A stretch of 64,000 nucleotides of DNA, taken from Enhygromyxa salina. GTDB taxonomy: Bacteria; Myxococcota_A; Polyangia; Nannocystales; Nannocystaceae. The notes below the pieces were generated by a model, which was not told the origin of the DNA, did no database searches, and saw nothing but the letters and a program-made list of their open reading frames with translations. The stretch covers positions 124,001 through 188,000 of the forward strand of contig NZ_PVNL01000135.1 in the NCBI RefSeq assembly GCF_002994635.1, read 5' to 3'. The translations under genes and the position numbers were made by a program. The first letter of the stretch is position 1. Each line of letters begins with the position of its first letter. This document shows, one piece after another, positions 1 through 9,040 of this stretch.

Positions 1-318
1 TGGCGATGGATCATGGACGACGAGCGCGGCGAGCTGACGCGCACGCTCGACGGTCGCGTGCTCACGTTCCGGGAGGGCGGCGCGTGGCTGACCGACACGG
101 GCCAGTACCAGGGTCCGGCCCCCGGCCCCGAGGTCGCGTTTCGAGTCGGCAACGACAATTGGGCGGTGCCCGAGTTCGACGCCGAGCAGCTCGCCAAGTG
201 GCTCGAGCAGCCCGATCTCGTCGAGGCGTTCGCGGCCGGTCGCGCGATCGCCAAGCCCGAGATGTCCACCGCCGCGCTCGCGGGCGTCCGCGCTCGCGTT
301 CAGAGGCCGGGTAACTGA
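1..318 (+). CDS. unrecognised protein, probably cut by the window start
   Basis: The frame is open from the first base and ends with TGA at 316-318. The first Met is at position 13, but no ribosome binding site precedes it, so this may be the C-terminal part of a longer gene. From that Met there are about 101 residues, acidic, with a Trp-containing segment (NDNWAVPEF, then LAKWLEQPDLVEAF) and no signal peptide or membrane segment. It stops 1 nt before the GTG of the multiheme cytochrome gene, so the two may be co-transcribed. I do not recognise the family. Confidence is for coding, not for the start. Confidence 0.55.
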   Translation, partial: WRWIMDDERGELTRTLDGRVLTFREGGAWLTDTGQYQGPAPGPEVAFRVGNDNWAVPEFDAEQLAKWLEQPDLVEAFAAGRAIAKPEMSTAALAGVRARVQRPGN

Positions 319-319
319 G

Positions 320-1402
320 GTGCGGGCGCGCGCGTCGATCGTCGCCGTGTTCGTGACGCTCGGTCTCGCGGCCGCGCTCACCGAGGCGAGCGACGGCGGG
401 ACCTCGCGCCCGGCCCGTCCGGCCGCCGCCACGATGCCCAGCCCCGCCCGCGGCCCCAACCCCGACGTTCGAGCCCGGCTCGATCGCAACGACGAGTGCG
501 TCACCTGCCACGCCGACATCGCCAGCGAGTGGACCCACTCGCTGCATCGACGCGCATACGAAGATCCCATGTTCCAAGCGGCGCTCGAGCTCGAGCGCGA
601 CCCCGGCTTTTGTCGAGCATGCCACGCGCCCGAGGCCAACCCCGTGCACGAGCCGACCCCGCGCGAGTCAGCCGCCGGGGTCGCGTGCGTGACCTGTCAC
701 CTGACCGGCCGCGACGGCGCCGTGCTCGCTGGCCCCAGCGCCCACGCCGACGACTCCCGGATCCCCCACCCGCTACGCCGCTCAGCTGAATTCGCCTCCC
801 CCGACGCCTGCGCGGGCTGTCACGAATTCTGGTTCCCCAGCCTCGGCCGCGCCGGGCACGGGCTCAAGATGCAGCGAACGATCACCGAGCACGCCCGCTC
901 GGCGTTCGCAGACGAGAGCTGCCAGCGCTGTCACATGCCGCCAGCGGCCGCGGGTCACCTGGATCACGGCTTCACCGTCGTCGGCCGACCGAGCATGCTG
1001 CGGGCCGCCGTCGCAATCGCGGCGACCCGGCCGGACCCCGGCCGTGTGGTCATCGAGCTCTCCCCGCGCGTCGTCGGCCACGCGTTCCCGACGGGCGATC
1101 TGTTTCGGCGACTGAGCGTCGAGCTCCACAGCGACGCCACCGAGCCGAGCTGGTCGACCCAGCGGATCCTCGCTCGCCACTTCAGCAGCCAACGAGTCGG
1201 CGATGGCCAAATGATCCGCGTCGAGCATGCAGACGATCGAGTCGGAGTCGGCAGCGCCCCAACGGTCATCGAATTCGAGCTACCCCCCGAGCTACACGAC
1301 GCCCCCATCACCTGGGAGTTGGTCCACGAGCGCGCCCTCGAGGCCACAGGCGCTCGCACAACTATCTGGGATCGCACCTCGTTCGCCCAAGGCCGCCTGT
1401 GA
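320..1402 (+). CDS. secreted multiheme (five CXXCH) cytochrome c
   Basis: A GTG start gives a 360-aa protein with an N-terminal hydrophobic export signal (RASIVAVFVTLGLAAALTEA), followed by five CXXCH heme-attachment motifs in the first ~215 residues: CVTCH, CRACH, CVTCH, CAGCH and CQRCH. This spacing resembles the cytochrome c554/c-prime multiheme group, which transfers electrons in the periplasm. The C-terminal ~150 residues have no heme motif and look like a beta-rich domain (VVIELSPRVVGHAFPTG). Heme attachment is expected after export by the cytochrome c maturation system. The redox partner cannot be inferred from the neighbours. The family call is firm; the substrate is unknown. Confidence 0.9.
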   Translation: MRARASIVAVFVTLGLAAALTEASDGGTSRPARPAAATMPSPARGPNPDVRARLDRNDECVTCHADIASEWTHSLHRRAYEDPMFQAALELERDPGFCRACHAPEANPVHEPTPRESAAGVACVTCHLTGRDGAVLAGPSAHADDSRIPHPLRRSAEFASPDACAGCHEFWFPSLGRAGHGLKMQRTITEHARSAFADESCQRCHMPPAAAGHLDHGFTVVGRPSMLRAAVAIAATRPDPGRVVIELSPRVVGHAFPTGDLFRRLSVELHSDATEPSWSTQRILARHFSSQRVGDGQMIRVEHADDRVGVGSAPTVIEFELPPELHDAPITWELVHERALEATGARTTIWDRTSFAQGRL

Positions 1403-1462
1403 CCCGGCTCCCCGACCCACGGCTTCGCTGCTCAACGGTAGATGGAGTGAACGACCTTCGGC

Positions 1463-2368
1463 TTGACGACGGTTCTGAGCCATCACCGCTCGACCGACGA
1501 GGCGAGCGCCGCAGGGGTGATCTCGTTCGCGCAAGAGACCGCGGAATTTGTCGACGACGGGTTCTCGCAATTCCACGATCTGTTCGCGGGCGACAACGCA
1601 TCGATCGCGGACGCCCGGCTACTGGCACGCACGCTCCTCGATCAAGCAGGCGCCCTTGGCCTGTCGATCGGGCAAGTCTCCGGCGCGCTGTCACGTCAGG
1701 GATCCCGCCCGAGCTCATGGGCGAGCTGGGCCCGGTCGTCGTGAGCCTCGCCGAAGCGGGCGCGCGACTCGGGCTGCTCGTCGCCTACTCGACCCACTTC
1801 CTCGCGCATGCCCACTCATTGGGAGCCGACTCTCGGTTGGCGAGCGAGACCGAGGTGGCGCAACTCGACGCTCCGTCCAAGGTACCGACCGGAATGAAGG
1901 TCCAGATCGGCGAGCTGGACGACCTCGACGATGGTATGCTCGTCGAGGACCAGGGCCGAATCGAGAATCTGTCCCTCGACCACGATCCCAAGCCGCCCAA
2001 ATTCTCTACCTTTGTGGTGCTCCGAGCGTTCGATGCCGACGCGAGCATTCGACTCCGAGCGCACATGTTCAGCTTGGCGAAGAACGGTCTCGTCGACGGG
2101 GCCGGCTGCAAGGTTCGCGGGTTCATTCGGCGAAAGCAGCCGTGGTTGGGGGAGGACGAGGTCGGACTCGACATCGATCGCGTCAGCCTGTCCAAGCTCC
2201 GCAAAACGAGCTGGTTGGATGCGGTCACGTATTGGATGCGGCCTTTCTTCCGGCTGTATCCACACTGCATTGTCGACGGCCCCCCCAGTCCGGCGACAGA
2301 CGGACTTGATGGCTCTCCTACAGTTTTTGTGGGTCGCCCACGAACACTACTCCACGGCCTGGAGGTAG
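1463..2368 (+). pseudogene. unrecognised gene with two compensating frameshifts
   Basis: Coding sense runs in one frame from a TTG at 1463 (FVDDGFSQFHDLFAG, ARLLARTLLDQAGALGLS) to about 1700, moves to another frame from about 1700 to 2290 (IPPELMGELGPVVVSLAEAG; VRGFIRRKQPWLGEDEVGL; TYWMRPFFRLYPHC), then returns to the first frame for a C-terminus ending ALLQFLWVAHEHYSTAWR and a stop at 2366-2368. This implies one indel near 1695 and a compensating one near 2290. Joined, the product would be about 300 aa, soluble, with a helical N-terminus and a beta-rich middle. The family is not recognised. A sequencing error is an alternative, but the next gene is also broken. Confidence 0.6.
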
Positions 2369-2775
2369 ATTTTGCCTCGCAGGCGGTCAATCCACCGGAG
2401 GGCCGCCTCGCCTCGGTTGACGGTCTCGAGGAGGACGGTGCCGTCGGGGCTGATGTCGACCGACGTTTTGATGCAGCGCCCGCGGACGTAGTCGGCGTAC
2501 CAGTGCAAGGGCCCTCGAACGAACTCCAGACCGCGGAGCATGTCGGCGGCCGTTCACTCGTCGTCGTCCTCAAACCAATTTCCCGAGACACCTCGGGGCC
2601 TTCCGTCGTGAAAGCTCAGCGCGCCGAGGGTGTAGATCAGGCCGAACTAGAATGACTCGGCGTCGTCTTCGGGGATCCGCAGCACCACGCGGACGTGGGT
2701 GTCCTCTTCGCCGATGGTCGGCTTGACGTGCTGCTCGACCACCTCGAACTCGGCGGCGGCTAAGTCTTCATCAGG
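2347..2775 (-). pseudogene. small unrecognised gene broken by two nonsense codons
   Basis: One minus-strand frame reads as continuous protein across two stops. FEVVEQHVKPTIGEEDTHVR leads to IPEDDAESF and then TAG; FGLIYTLGALSFHDGRPRG leads to NWFEDDDE and then TGA; MLRGLEFVRGPLHWYADYV leads to the end YLQAVE at 2347. Sense continues in the same frame after each stop, which suggests point substitutions (perhaps GAG to TAG and TGG to TGA) and not indels. No start codon lies between the upstream in-frame TGA at 2776-2778 and the body, so the 5' end is lost too. The last 64 codons could still be read from the internal ATG. The tail overlaps the convergent broken gene at 1463-2368. Confidence 0.6.
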
Positions 2776-3251
2776 TCATGTTCGATGGGCTCGCGTTCGC
2801 CGGTCGTCACGCGCGGTATTATACTGACAGCCGCGCGACCCTGTCACGAACTTGTCCGATCTGGCAGGTCCCGCGATCCGCGCTGGCGAGCGCCCGCTCG
2901 CGGGCACGGCTGGAACCATCGACGGCAGATCCGGTCGGGGCGCGTGCGGGGGCATCGCCCCCAGCGTCACTGCGATCAAGACGGACCGCCCAGTGACGGG
3001 GTGGGGCCGATCTCCGCTTCGCCTTCTCGGTCTGTCGAGCGGATGATAATCAACTACTACATGGCACCTTCCCCAGGCTCTGAAGCACTTGATGCCTTTT
3101 CCAAACTGCATGCTGTGGTCCTGCGGCACCAGGGAGCTCGGGTCTTCGGGTCCGTTGGTCGCCGCAACACACGGCCTGGCTCCGCAGCCTGGACTACTCC
3201 CACTACATACCGCACCCGTGGGCCGATTCGCCAGGTGAGGTCTACGGTCGG
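2776..3251. other. gene-free stretch between decayed genes
   Basis: No frame on either strand shows sustained protein-like sense here. Short open frames exist but have irregular composition. It contains small AT-richer patches (around 3045-3060) unlike the neighbouring coding DNA. I see no convincing promoter, repeat or RNA gene. Confidence 0.4.
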
Positions 3252-3686
3252 GTGGACGCACCGACAGAGAAGGATCGCGCCGCAGCAATGGCGCTGGTTC
3301 TACCGATCACACAGTCGCGAGGGGCGTGGATCTGCCAACGTTGCTCGCAGCAGGATCCTGCTCTCCACTTCATCGCCCCCAACGTCTATGGAGAGCCTGA
3401 GCTCTACTGCGTCCAGATGCCGTCGTACTCGGTGGTCGAGTCGTCGGGCGGGCAGGGCCTGCTGAAACACTAGGGGAGCCCGTTCGGTTGCCAATCCGTA
3501 AAAGTAGCGATCGTTGGTGAACCGGGCGATTACATAGGCCCGCAGGCTGCCTATGTCTACGGCCGGCCCCTCCCTGCTGAGGAGGTGATCCGTCGTGAGT
3601 GGTGTTCGCGCTGCCTCGGTGCCGCCCACAACGTTCGAAGCAATACTGCGACGCGCGGCGAGTCAGAGCTGGATTGGGCTCGCTAG
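3252..3686 (+). pseudogene. possible decayed gene with CxxC motifs and an internal TAG
   Basis: A plus-strand frame reads ALVLPITQSRGAWICQRC, then HFIAPNVYGEPELYCVQMPS, reaches TAG at 3471-3473, and continues in the same frame with VAIVGEPGDYIGPQAAYVYG, a second CxxC (WCSRCLGAAHN) and a stop at 3684-3686. The paired CxxC motifs and protein-like sense on both sides of the stop suggest a small zinc-binding-like gene that has lost an internal codon. Third-position GC is lower than in neighbours. An overlapping minus-strand frame (3300-3629) also looks partly protein-like, so this call is weak. Confidence 0.3.
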
Positions 3687-3784
3687 CGGGTCCAAATGGA
3701 TGTGCGGGCACTCCGGGTTGCGCTGGCTAATTACTATGGTGAACGCTGATCGCTCGAAGTGCCCTTGTTCTCCATCCCGCGTTA

Positions 3785-3967
3785 TCACGGATGTCGCCCC
3801 ACGTTTGCCGCGGTCAAGAAGCCGCGGGGCTCCGGCGTCATCGGCTGCTCTTCCTCGAGCACCACCGCCGCGTTCGCGCGCCAGCGCAACAACCAGATCG
3901 CCACACCACCGAGCGCCAGCGCGGCACCGCCAGCGAGAATCCAGACGAGCGTCTTGTTGATCGCCAT
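3785..3967 (-). CDS. small single-pass membrane protein (60 aa)
   Basis: ATG at 3965-3967 is preceded by a good ribosome binding site (AGGAG, 9 nt upstream), which decides this start over longer open sequence upstream. The 60-aa product has a short charged N-terminus, one transmembrane helix (about residues 7-27, LVWILAGGAALALGGVAIWL), an RWR positive patch and an acidic tail (VVLEEEQP). The layout suggests an N-out or N-in anchored small protein with a cytosolic acidic end. It stands alone among decayed genes. No family is recognised. Confidence 0.6.
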   Translation of the reverse strand: MAINKTLVWILAGGAALALGGVAIWLLRWRANAAVVLEEEQPMTPEPRGFLTAANVGRHP

Positions 3968-4233
3968 CGAGGTCGGCTCCTGATCCGAGTCTCCCCCGAT
4001 CGCGCTCCCACCGAAACACTGGATGCGCAGCGGGGCGCACCCACGGCCGCGAGTTGGGCGACAAAAGTTGGGTCGTCGCCGCTCTCTCGGCCAGCGACGA
4101 CGACCGCTCAGCTGGATTACGTTGCCCCGGAGCACGCTGATTTGCAGTGAGCGTCGCACCGCAAACCCGGGACCAAAGCGGCTACACAGCGAAGCAAGCA
4201 CTTCAATCACGCGAAGCCAGGACGCATCAAGTC

Positions 4234-5097
4234 ATGACCAAGCGAGCCAAGAAGCGACAGTCAACACAGACCCCAAGCGAGTGGGTCGACATCTTCGCCG
4301 AGCACGACGACGCGCTGGTTCGCGTCCGCATTCTCTGGCGCCGCGGCGGGGGTCGGTACCGGCCGATCGTGCCCGTCAACCTGACGCTCGAAGATCTCGA
4401 GGTGCTTGACTTCGAGGAGTGGGAGGACCTCGAGCTACCGGAGACCAACTTCGACTGGAGCGTCCCGGTCGACGAGCACCCCGACGCCCGCGAACGACGG
4501 CTCGCCGACAACGCGCGCGAGTTGTGGGCCGTGGCGGTGCTCTGGAGCCGCGCCAAGGGCCCCGTGTGCGACTTTCAGCTGCGCGGCTACGGCAGCGACG
4601 ACGAGATCCTGTTCGAGGACGGCAAGCGCTGCAACCTCAGCGGCGAGCAGTCACGCTACGACGGGCACCGTTCCCCGTCGAGAGCACGGTGCCCTCGGGC
4701 AGCAGTAGCGCCGTCGAGGTACATCCGCTCTTTCTCCTGCGTGGCAGCCTCGCACCAGATGGTTGTCACACTCGCCGGTGTAGGGTGGACCGAGGAAGTC
4801 ACAGTCGTCATCGGTCTGGCAGTTGACGAACTGATCGTTCTCCTGGCCCTCGAGGAAAGAACAGATGTTCGCGACGCAGGCGACCGACTCGACCCTGGAG
4901 TCACGCGAGACCGACTCGGCCCACCGCCGCGAGCAGTGGCTCGACCACCCCGCCCTGATGAGCGTGACGTTGGCTACATCTTGTATACCTCGTACTCGTT
5001 CCACTCCGTCGTCGTGTATTCGCCCTCGATGTCCATGTTGTTCTGGCCATCGTTCCAGGAGCGGCCACTCGGAAATAGGCCGTGGATGACGCCTTGA
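4234..5097 (+). CDS. unrecognised acidic protein truncated by a tail-to-tail fusion
   Basis: The first ~140 codons from ATG 4234 look native: a Lys/Arg-rich start (MTKRAKKRQ), then acidic beta-rich sequence (VNLTLEDLEVLDFEEWEDLE) and DFQLRGYGSDDEILFEDG. After about position 4655 the frame continues to a TGA at 5095-5097, but this part is the antisense of a Cys-rich gene fragment (4656-4970) and of the end of the gene at 4974-5825, and has the composition of a shadow frame. I infer that a deletion removed the true 3' end and joined it to the converging gene. The actual translated protein would be 287 aa with a junk tail. Function is unknown. Confidence 0.45.
   Translation: MTKRAKKRQSTQTPSEWVDIFAEHDDALVRVRILWRRGGGRYRPIVPVNLTLEDLEVLDFEEWEDLELPETNFDWSVPVDEHPDARERRLADNARELWAVAVLWSRAKGPVCDFQLRGYGSDDEILFEDGKRCNLSGEQSRYDGHRSPSRARCPRAAVAPSRYIRSFSCVAASHQMVVTLAGVGWTEEVTVVIGLAVDELIVLLALEERTDVRDAGDRLDPGVTRDRLGPPPRAVARPPRPDERDVGYILYTSYSFHSVVVYSPSMSMLFWPSFQERPLGNRPWMTP
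4656..4970 (-). pseudogene. fragment of a Cys-rich secreted protein, frameshifted
   Basis: Downstream of the 283-aa gene the minus strand encodes ANVTLIRAGWSSHCSRRW, then ACVANICSFLEGQENDQF, NCQTDDDCDFLGPPYTGECD and NHLV, after which sense moves to another frame (EAATQEKERMYLDGA) ending at 4656. The Cys spacing is that of the secreted Cys-rich repeat proteins common in myxobacteria and resembles the broken gene at 56744-57445. It lacks a start and a signal peptide and ends where the fused plus-strand gene begins, so it is a remnant. Confidence 0.5.
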
Positions 5098-5825
5098 GAG
5101 GTGATGTTCGCCATCTTGTTGTCGAAATACACCTTGCCATTTGGGGCCGAGACCAGGCTGGGGAAGACGGGCAACTCGATGGACATGATCTTTTCTTTCT
5201 GGACGCCGTCGTCCTCGTACGTGATGACGATGTTGATGCAGTAGTCCTTCAGCTCTGCCTTGGAACGCATGCTCAGGCACATGCCGGTGAAGCCCGCCTT
5301 TTGCCAGTGAGAGGATAGCTTTGTACCGTCTCGATGCTGCACCAAGTACATGCCCTGCAGGGCGGTGTTCAGGTACGCCTCGGCGTCCTCCTTCACGTTC
5401 TTGTTGTTCTCGACGGCCAGGAGGACTTTGACGCCACCGAAGATCGGGTGATACGGTGGCAAGAGGGCGAACACGCCGCCCCCGACCAACTCCCGCTTGA
5501 TCGTGGCGGGGAGACCGCTCTCGAGGTCGACGCTGACGTCGATGATGTCATTGAGCGTGAGCGATGGGAGGTCTCCGATGCGGATCTGGCTCATGACATC
5601 CTGCACGGCAACATCGTTCTGAGACGAGGGATCGAGCATCTCTGCGAGACAGTCGATCGTGTAGTTCCGTACGGTGAAGATCCCCGCCTCTGGCGGGGTG
5701 GACCCGCCGGTGTTGGCATTGACCCAGTTGTCGGACTTCCTGGTGAGCCAAAGTCCCTTGGTTGGCTGCCGAATCGCGATCTTGTCGAAGTAGCGCAGTT
5801 GTGAGTGGTCAGTAACGAGTTGCAT
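4974..5825 (-). CDS. unrecognised 283-aa protein of atypical composition
   Basis: I place the start at ATG 5823-5825 (MQLVTDHSQLRYFDKIAIRQ), preceded by AGAGAACAGGG. The frame is open upstream to 6197, but that part has shadow composition. The protein has no signal peptide or membrane helix, is rich in Asn, Lys and beta-prone segments (GVKVLLAVENNKNVKEDAEA; TYEDDGVQKEKIMSIELPV; PSGRSWNDGQNNMDIEGEY), and ends EYEVYKM. Its third-position GC is visibly lower than that of flanking genes, which suggests horizontal origin. I do not recognise a family; a phage-derived or toxin/lectin-like structural protein is possible but unproven. Confidence 0.7.
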   Translation of the reverse strand: MQLVTDHSQLRYFDKIAIRQPTKGLWLTRKSDNWVNANTGGSTPPEAGIFTVRNYTIDCLAEMLDPSSQNDVAVQDVMSQIRIGDLPSLTLNDIIDVSVDLESGLPATIKRELVGGGVFALLPPYHPIFGGVKVLLAVENNKNVKEDAEAYLNTALQGMYLVQHRDGTKLSSHWQKAGFTGMCLSMRSKAELKDYCINIVITYEDDGVQKEKIMSIELPVFPSLVSAPNGKVYFDNKMANITSQGVIHGLFPSGRSWNDGQNNMDIEGEYTTTEWNEYEVYKM

Positions 5826-6552
5826 CCCTGTTCTCTCTTCGTGCCCGGTGTGGGGTGTGGTGGAGAGGCATGAAGACCTGGGACCTCCAGCTGTGTCAAG
5901 GCCTTCATGCAAATCCTGGCGGCTCGTACCCAGGGGCGAAAACGCCCGAAGTGAAAGCGCAAGCCGGCGGCTGCACCCGGACGCGCAGACAGATGCGGCA
6001 CGCCCCGGTCCTCGCCGGCCCGCGGGGCCAGCAAACCCTGGGTACGGTGCAACCTGTCCGGCTCGGGCGCAGCGCCGAACACGGTCCAGCACGAGGCATT
6101 TCGATGGAAGACACATCTTCGCGTATGCACGACGAGCAGGGCTTTGACGGCGCCGCAGCGGCGGTCCGAGCTCGGGTCCGCCGTCACGCGGCGCCATGCC
6201 ACCCCTGGCTTGCCTGAGGTAGCGGCCGATCTTGTACTTCTCGGCTCGTAGTTCTTGGAGTAGGATCCGGTTCGCCTGAAAGAGCTCCTCGTCGCGTTCG
6301 CGGAAGGTGTTGCAACCCCTCGTACGCTGGGCTCCTCAGGTAAATTCCATCTTTTTGCTGTTCTACAGGGCCTATTTAGGGGCCAGAGGGCGCGAGCGAA
6401 GCGAGTGACCCCGAACTGCCAAACCGCCGTAGAAGTCTCAGCAGACCACCACAGCGCAAACGGTCAGAAGCAGCCCCTCCTAAGGGGGCCACACATGCCA
6501 CCACATACAGCCAACCCAGAGCCCTCTGTGCCAAACCGCCTGTGGGGGTCCC
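5826..6552. other. 727-bp gene-poor region with a short coding remnant
   Basis: No intact gene is seen. At about 6215-6325 the minus strand reads as a short helical, coiled-coil-like peptide (RERDEELFQANRILLQELRA, then EKYKIGRYLRQA) without a start, in the frame that runs into the next gene; it looks like the remnant of an older gene. The stretch 6340-6440 is AT-richer. Near 6475-6490 a short inverted repeat (CCCCT...AGGGG) lies just past the pcrA-like gene's stop and could be a weak terminator. Confidence 0.4.
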
Positions 6553-8934
6553 TCACAACGGTTGGCAGAACCGGGCCATGATCGTCTTGCGGGCCGCCCC
6601 AAATACCAGCGTCAACTTTAGCTGCTCCCCCGCCCCCGACCACGACAGCACCGTCCCGACTCCAAACTTGGGATGCCGCACCTGCATGCCCTTGAACCAC
6701 TCGACCGGGTCATACTCGACATCGTCATACTCGACCGTCTCCCGCTCGACGCTGCCCGCGTTCCGGCCGAACCCTCCCGAGCCTGCGTACTCGGGCTCGA
6801 GCTCGATCTCATCGTCCCACTGGGCCTCCCGCTGCTGCGGGGCGGCCCTCGTCGCCGGCCGACGGCGCCGGGCAGTCGCCAACCCATGCCGCGCCACCGC
6901 TTCATCCGGCAGCGATCGCAAGAATTCCGACGGCATGTTCTGCTTGCTCTCCCCCCACAAGAACCGCGACTGCACATAGCTAATCACGAGCTTGCGGCGC
7001 GCCCGGGTCAACGCGACATACGCCAGGCGCCGCTCCTCTTCGAGCGAGTCCGGGTCCCCGTCACGAAGCGCGCGCATGTGCGGGAACACGCCGTCTTCCA
7101 TGCCAGTGAGCATGACCCGATCGAACTCCAGCCCCTTCGCGGAGTGGATCGTCATCAGGGTAATCGCCGTGTCCGCGCTCTCGTCATCCCCGGAGGTCGC
7201 CAGCGAGATCTGCTCGAGATACTCAGCCAAGCTGGCCTCGGGCTGCTCGGCCACAAATTGCTCGAGCGAACCAATGAACTCCTCGAGGTTCTCGATCCGG
7301 GTCTCGCCGTCGGGCTCTTGCTCGAGCGACTCGATATAACCAGTCCGCTCGACCACCAGCGCGGCGATCTGATCATGCGCCAGGTTCTGGGCGTCGATCT
7401 TGAGCTGCTCGACGACGTCGTGAAACTCCTTGACGGCCCGCCGCGCGGCCTTGCCCAGGCCGGCGTCCTCGCCATATTTCGAGTCCGGACCGGTCGCCTG
7501 ATAGAACGACTTCTCGTTGCTCACCGCCCAGCTCGCCAGCCGCTCGATCGTCTTGGTCCCGATCCGCCGCGGCGGCACGTTGATCACCCGCAGGCAGTCC
7601 AGATCCGAGGCCGGGTTGGTCAGCAGCCGCAGGTAGCCGACCAGGTCCTTGATCTCGCGGCGGTCGTAGAACCGAATCCCGCCGAGCATCCGGTAGCGGA
7701 TCCCGTACAGGCGCATCGCCTCTTCCAGCGGCCGCGACTGCGCGTGGGTCCGATAGAACACCGCGATCTCGGACGGGCTCTCGCCGTCGTCAATCGCAAC
7801 TTGGATCGTGCGGGCGATGAATCGGGCCTCCTCGCGCTCATCGGCGAACCCGTACAGCTGGACGTGATCGCCGGGCCCAAGCTCGCTCCACAGCTGCTTG
7901 TCGTGACGGCGCGGGCCGTCGCGGATCACCGCGTTGGCGCAGTCCAAGATCAACGTGGTGCTGCGATAATTTTGCTCGAGGCGGATGATCTCGCAGCCGG
8001 GGTGGCGATCGGGGAAGCGCAGGATCTGCTGCACGTCTGCCCCTCGCCAGCCGTAGATCGCCTGGTCGTCGTCGCCGACCACACACAGCTGCGAGCGCTC
8101 GCCACACAGCAGGTCCACGAGCTCGGCCTGGACCGGGTTGGTGTCCTGATACTCGTCGACGACGACATGAAAGAAGCGCCGCCGCAGGCCGACGACCGGA
8201 TCGACCTTGCTGGCCGCGGCCGCCGCTGGCTCGCGCTCGGTGTGCAGCTTGACGGTGCGGCTGGGGGTGGAGCTGGGCGCCGAAGCCTGGCCGGCCGGAT
8301 AGCTCGGCACCTCGCCCGCGTTGCGCAGCAGCTGGACCGTGAGCGTGAGCAGATCGCCAAAATCAGCGGCGTCGGCGGACCGCAGCTGATCTTCGTAGAG
8401 CGCCCAGGCCCGCCGGGTCCAGCCGAGCACCGGCTCGTTGTAGCCCAGATCGCCGAGCCGCTCGCGGCCCCAGCCCAGGTTCTTGGCGGCGTCGATCTTG
8501 CCGAGCGCGGCGCTGGCCGAGAACATGCGCGGGTCGATGTCGAGGACCTTGAGCACCTTGCGCATCAGGCTCTTTTGGTCGTCGGCGTCGTAGATCGCAA
8601 AATTGCGCGAGAGCCCGACCCCCTCGCCGTGGCGCCGCAGGATCCTGGCGCAGATCGAGTGAAAGGTGCCGATCCACGGGCCATCGCGGCGCAGCTCGTC
8701 GAGCCCGACGCCGAGCAAGCTTGCGATCCGCTCGCGCATCTCGTGGGCGGCCTTGTTGGTGAAGGTCACCGCGAGGATCCGCCAGGCTGGCACGCCCTCG
8801 TCGATCAGCGCGGCCACGCGATGCGTGATCACGCGGGTCTTGCCGGTTCCGGCGCCAGCGAGCAGCAGCAGGGGCCCGCCGCGATACTCGACACCGGCGC
8901 GCTGGGCCGGGTTAAGAGGCTGGGACGAGCTCAT
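6553..8934 (-). CDS. pcrA: PcrA/UvrD-type superfamily 1 DNA helicase
   Basis: From ATG 8934 (MSSSQPLNPAQRAGVEY, the canonical N-terminus of this family) the protein is 793 aa, close to the usual 720-780. All SF1A motifs are visible: Q-motif LNPAQRAG, Walker A AGAGTGKT (about residue 26), Walker B VDEYQDTNP, motif III GDDDQAIYGWRGA, motif IV LEQNYRST, motif V TIHSAKGLEFD and motif VI YVALTRARRKL. It unwinds DNA 3'-5' in repair and replication. The C-terminal ~75 residues (QVRHPKFGVGTVLSW...) match the RNA-polymerase-interacting tail of PcrA/UvrD proteins. An upstream extension to 9048 is open but lacks family similarity. It diverges from the MMPL gene at 9041. Confidence 0.95.
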   Translation of the reverse strand: MSSSQPLNPAQRAGVEYRGGPLLLLAGAGTGKTRVITHRVAALIDEGVPAWRILAVTFTNKAAHEMRERIASLLGVGLDELRRDGPWIGTFHSICARILRRHGEGVGLSRNFAIYDADDQKSLMRKVLKVLDIDPRMFSASAALGKIDAAKNLGWGRERLGDLGYNEPVLGWTRRAWALYEDQLRSADAADFGDLLTLTVQLLRNAGEVPSYPAGQASAPSSTPSRTVKLHTEREPAAAAASKVDPVVGLRRRFFHVVVDEYQDTNPVQAELVDLLCGERSQLCVVGDDDQAIYGWRGADVQQILRFPDRHPGCEIIRLEQNYRSTTLILDCANAVIRDGPRRHDKQLWSELGPGDHVQLYGFADEREEARFIARTIQVAIDDGESPSEIAVFYRTHAQSRPLEEAMRLYGIRYRMLGGIRFYDRREIKDLVGYLRLLTNPASDLDCLRVINVPPRRIGTKTIERLASWAVSNEKSFYQATGPDSKYGEDAGLGKAARRAVKEFHDVVEQLKIDAQNLAHDQIAALVVERTGYIESLEQEPDGETRIENLEEFIGSLEQFVAEQPEASLAEYLEQISLATSGDDESADTAITLMTIHSAKGLEFDRVMLTGMEDGVFPHMRALRDGDPDSLEEERRLAYVALTRARRKLVISYVQSRFLWGESKQNMPSEFLRSLPDEAVARHGLATARRRRPATRAAPQQREAQWDDEIELEPEYAGSGGFGRNAGSVERETVEYDDVEYDPVEWFKGMQVRHPKFGVGTVLSWSGAGEQLKLTLVFGAARKTIMARFCQPL

Positions 8935-9040
8935 GGGCGCCCGGTTATACACGCTCGCTGGAGCTCGGCGGGCGCCTGGGTCGCGCAGTTGATCGGGCGC
9001 TGGTCGCTGCGCGGTCGATACCAGGCTAAGGTCGCGGCGC

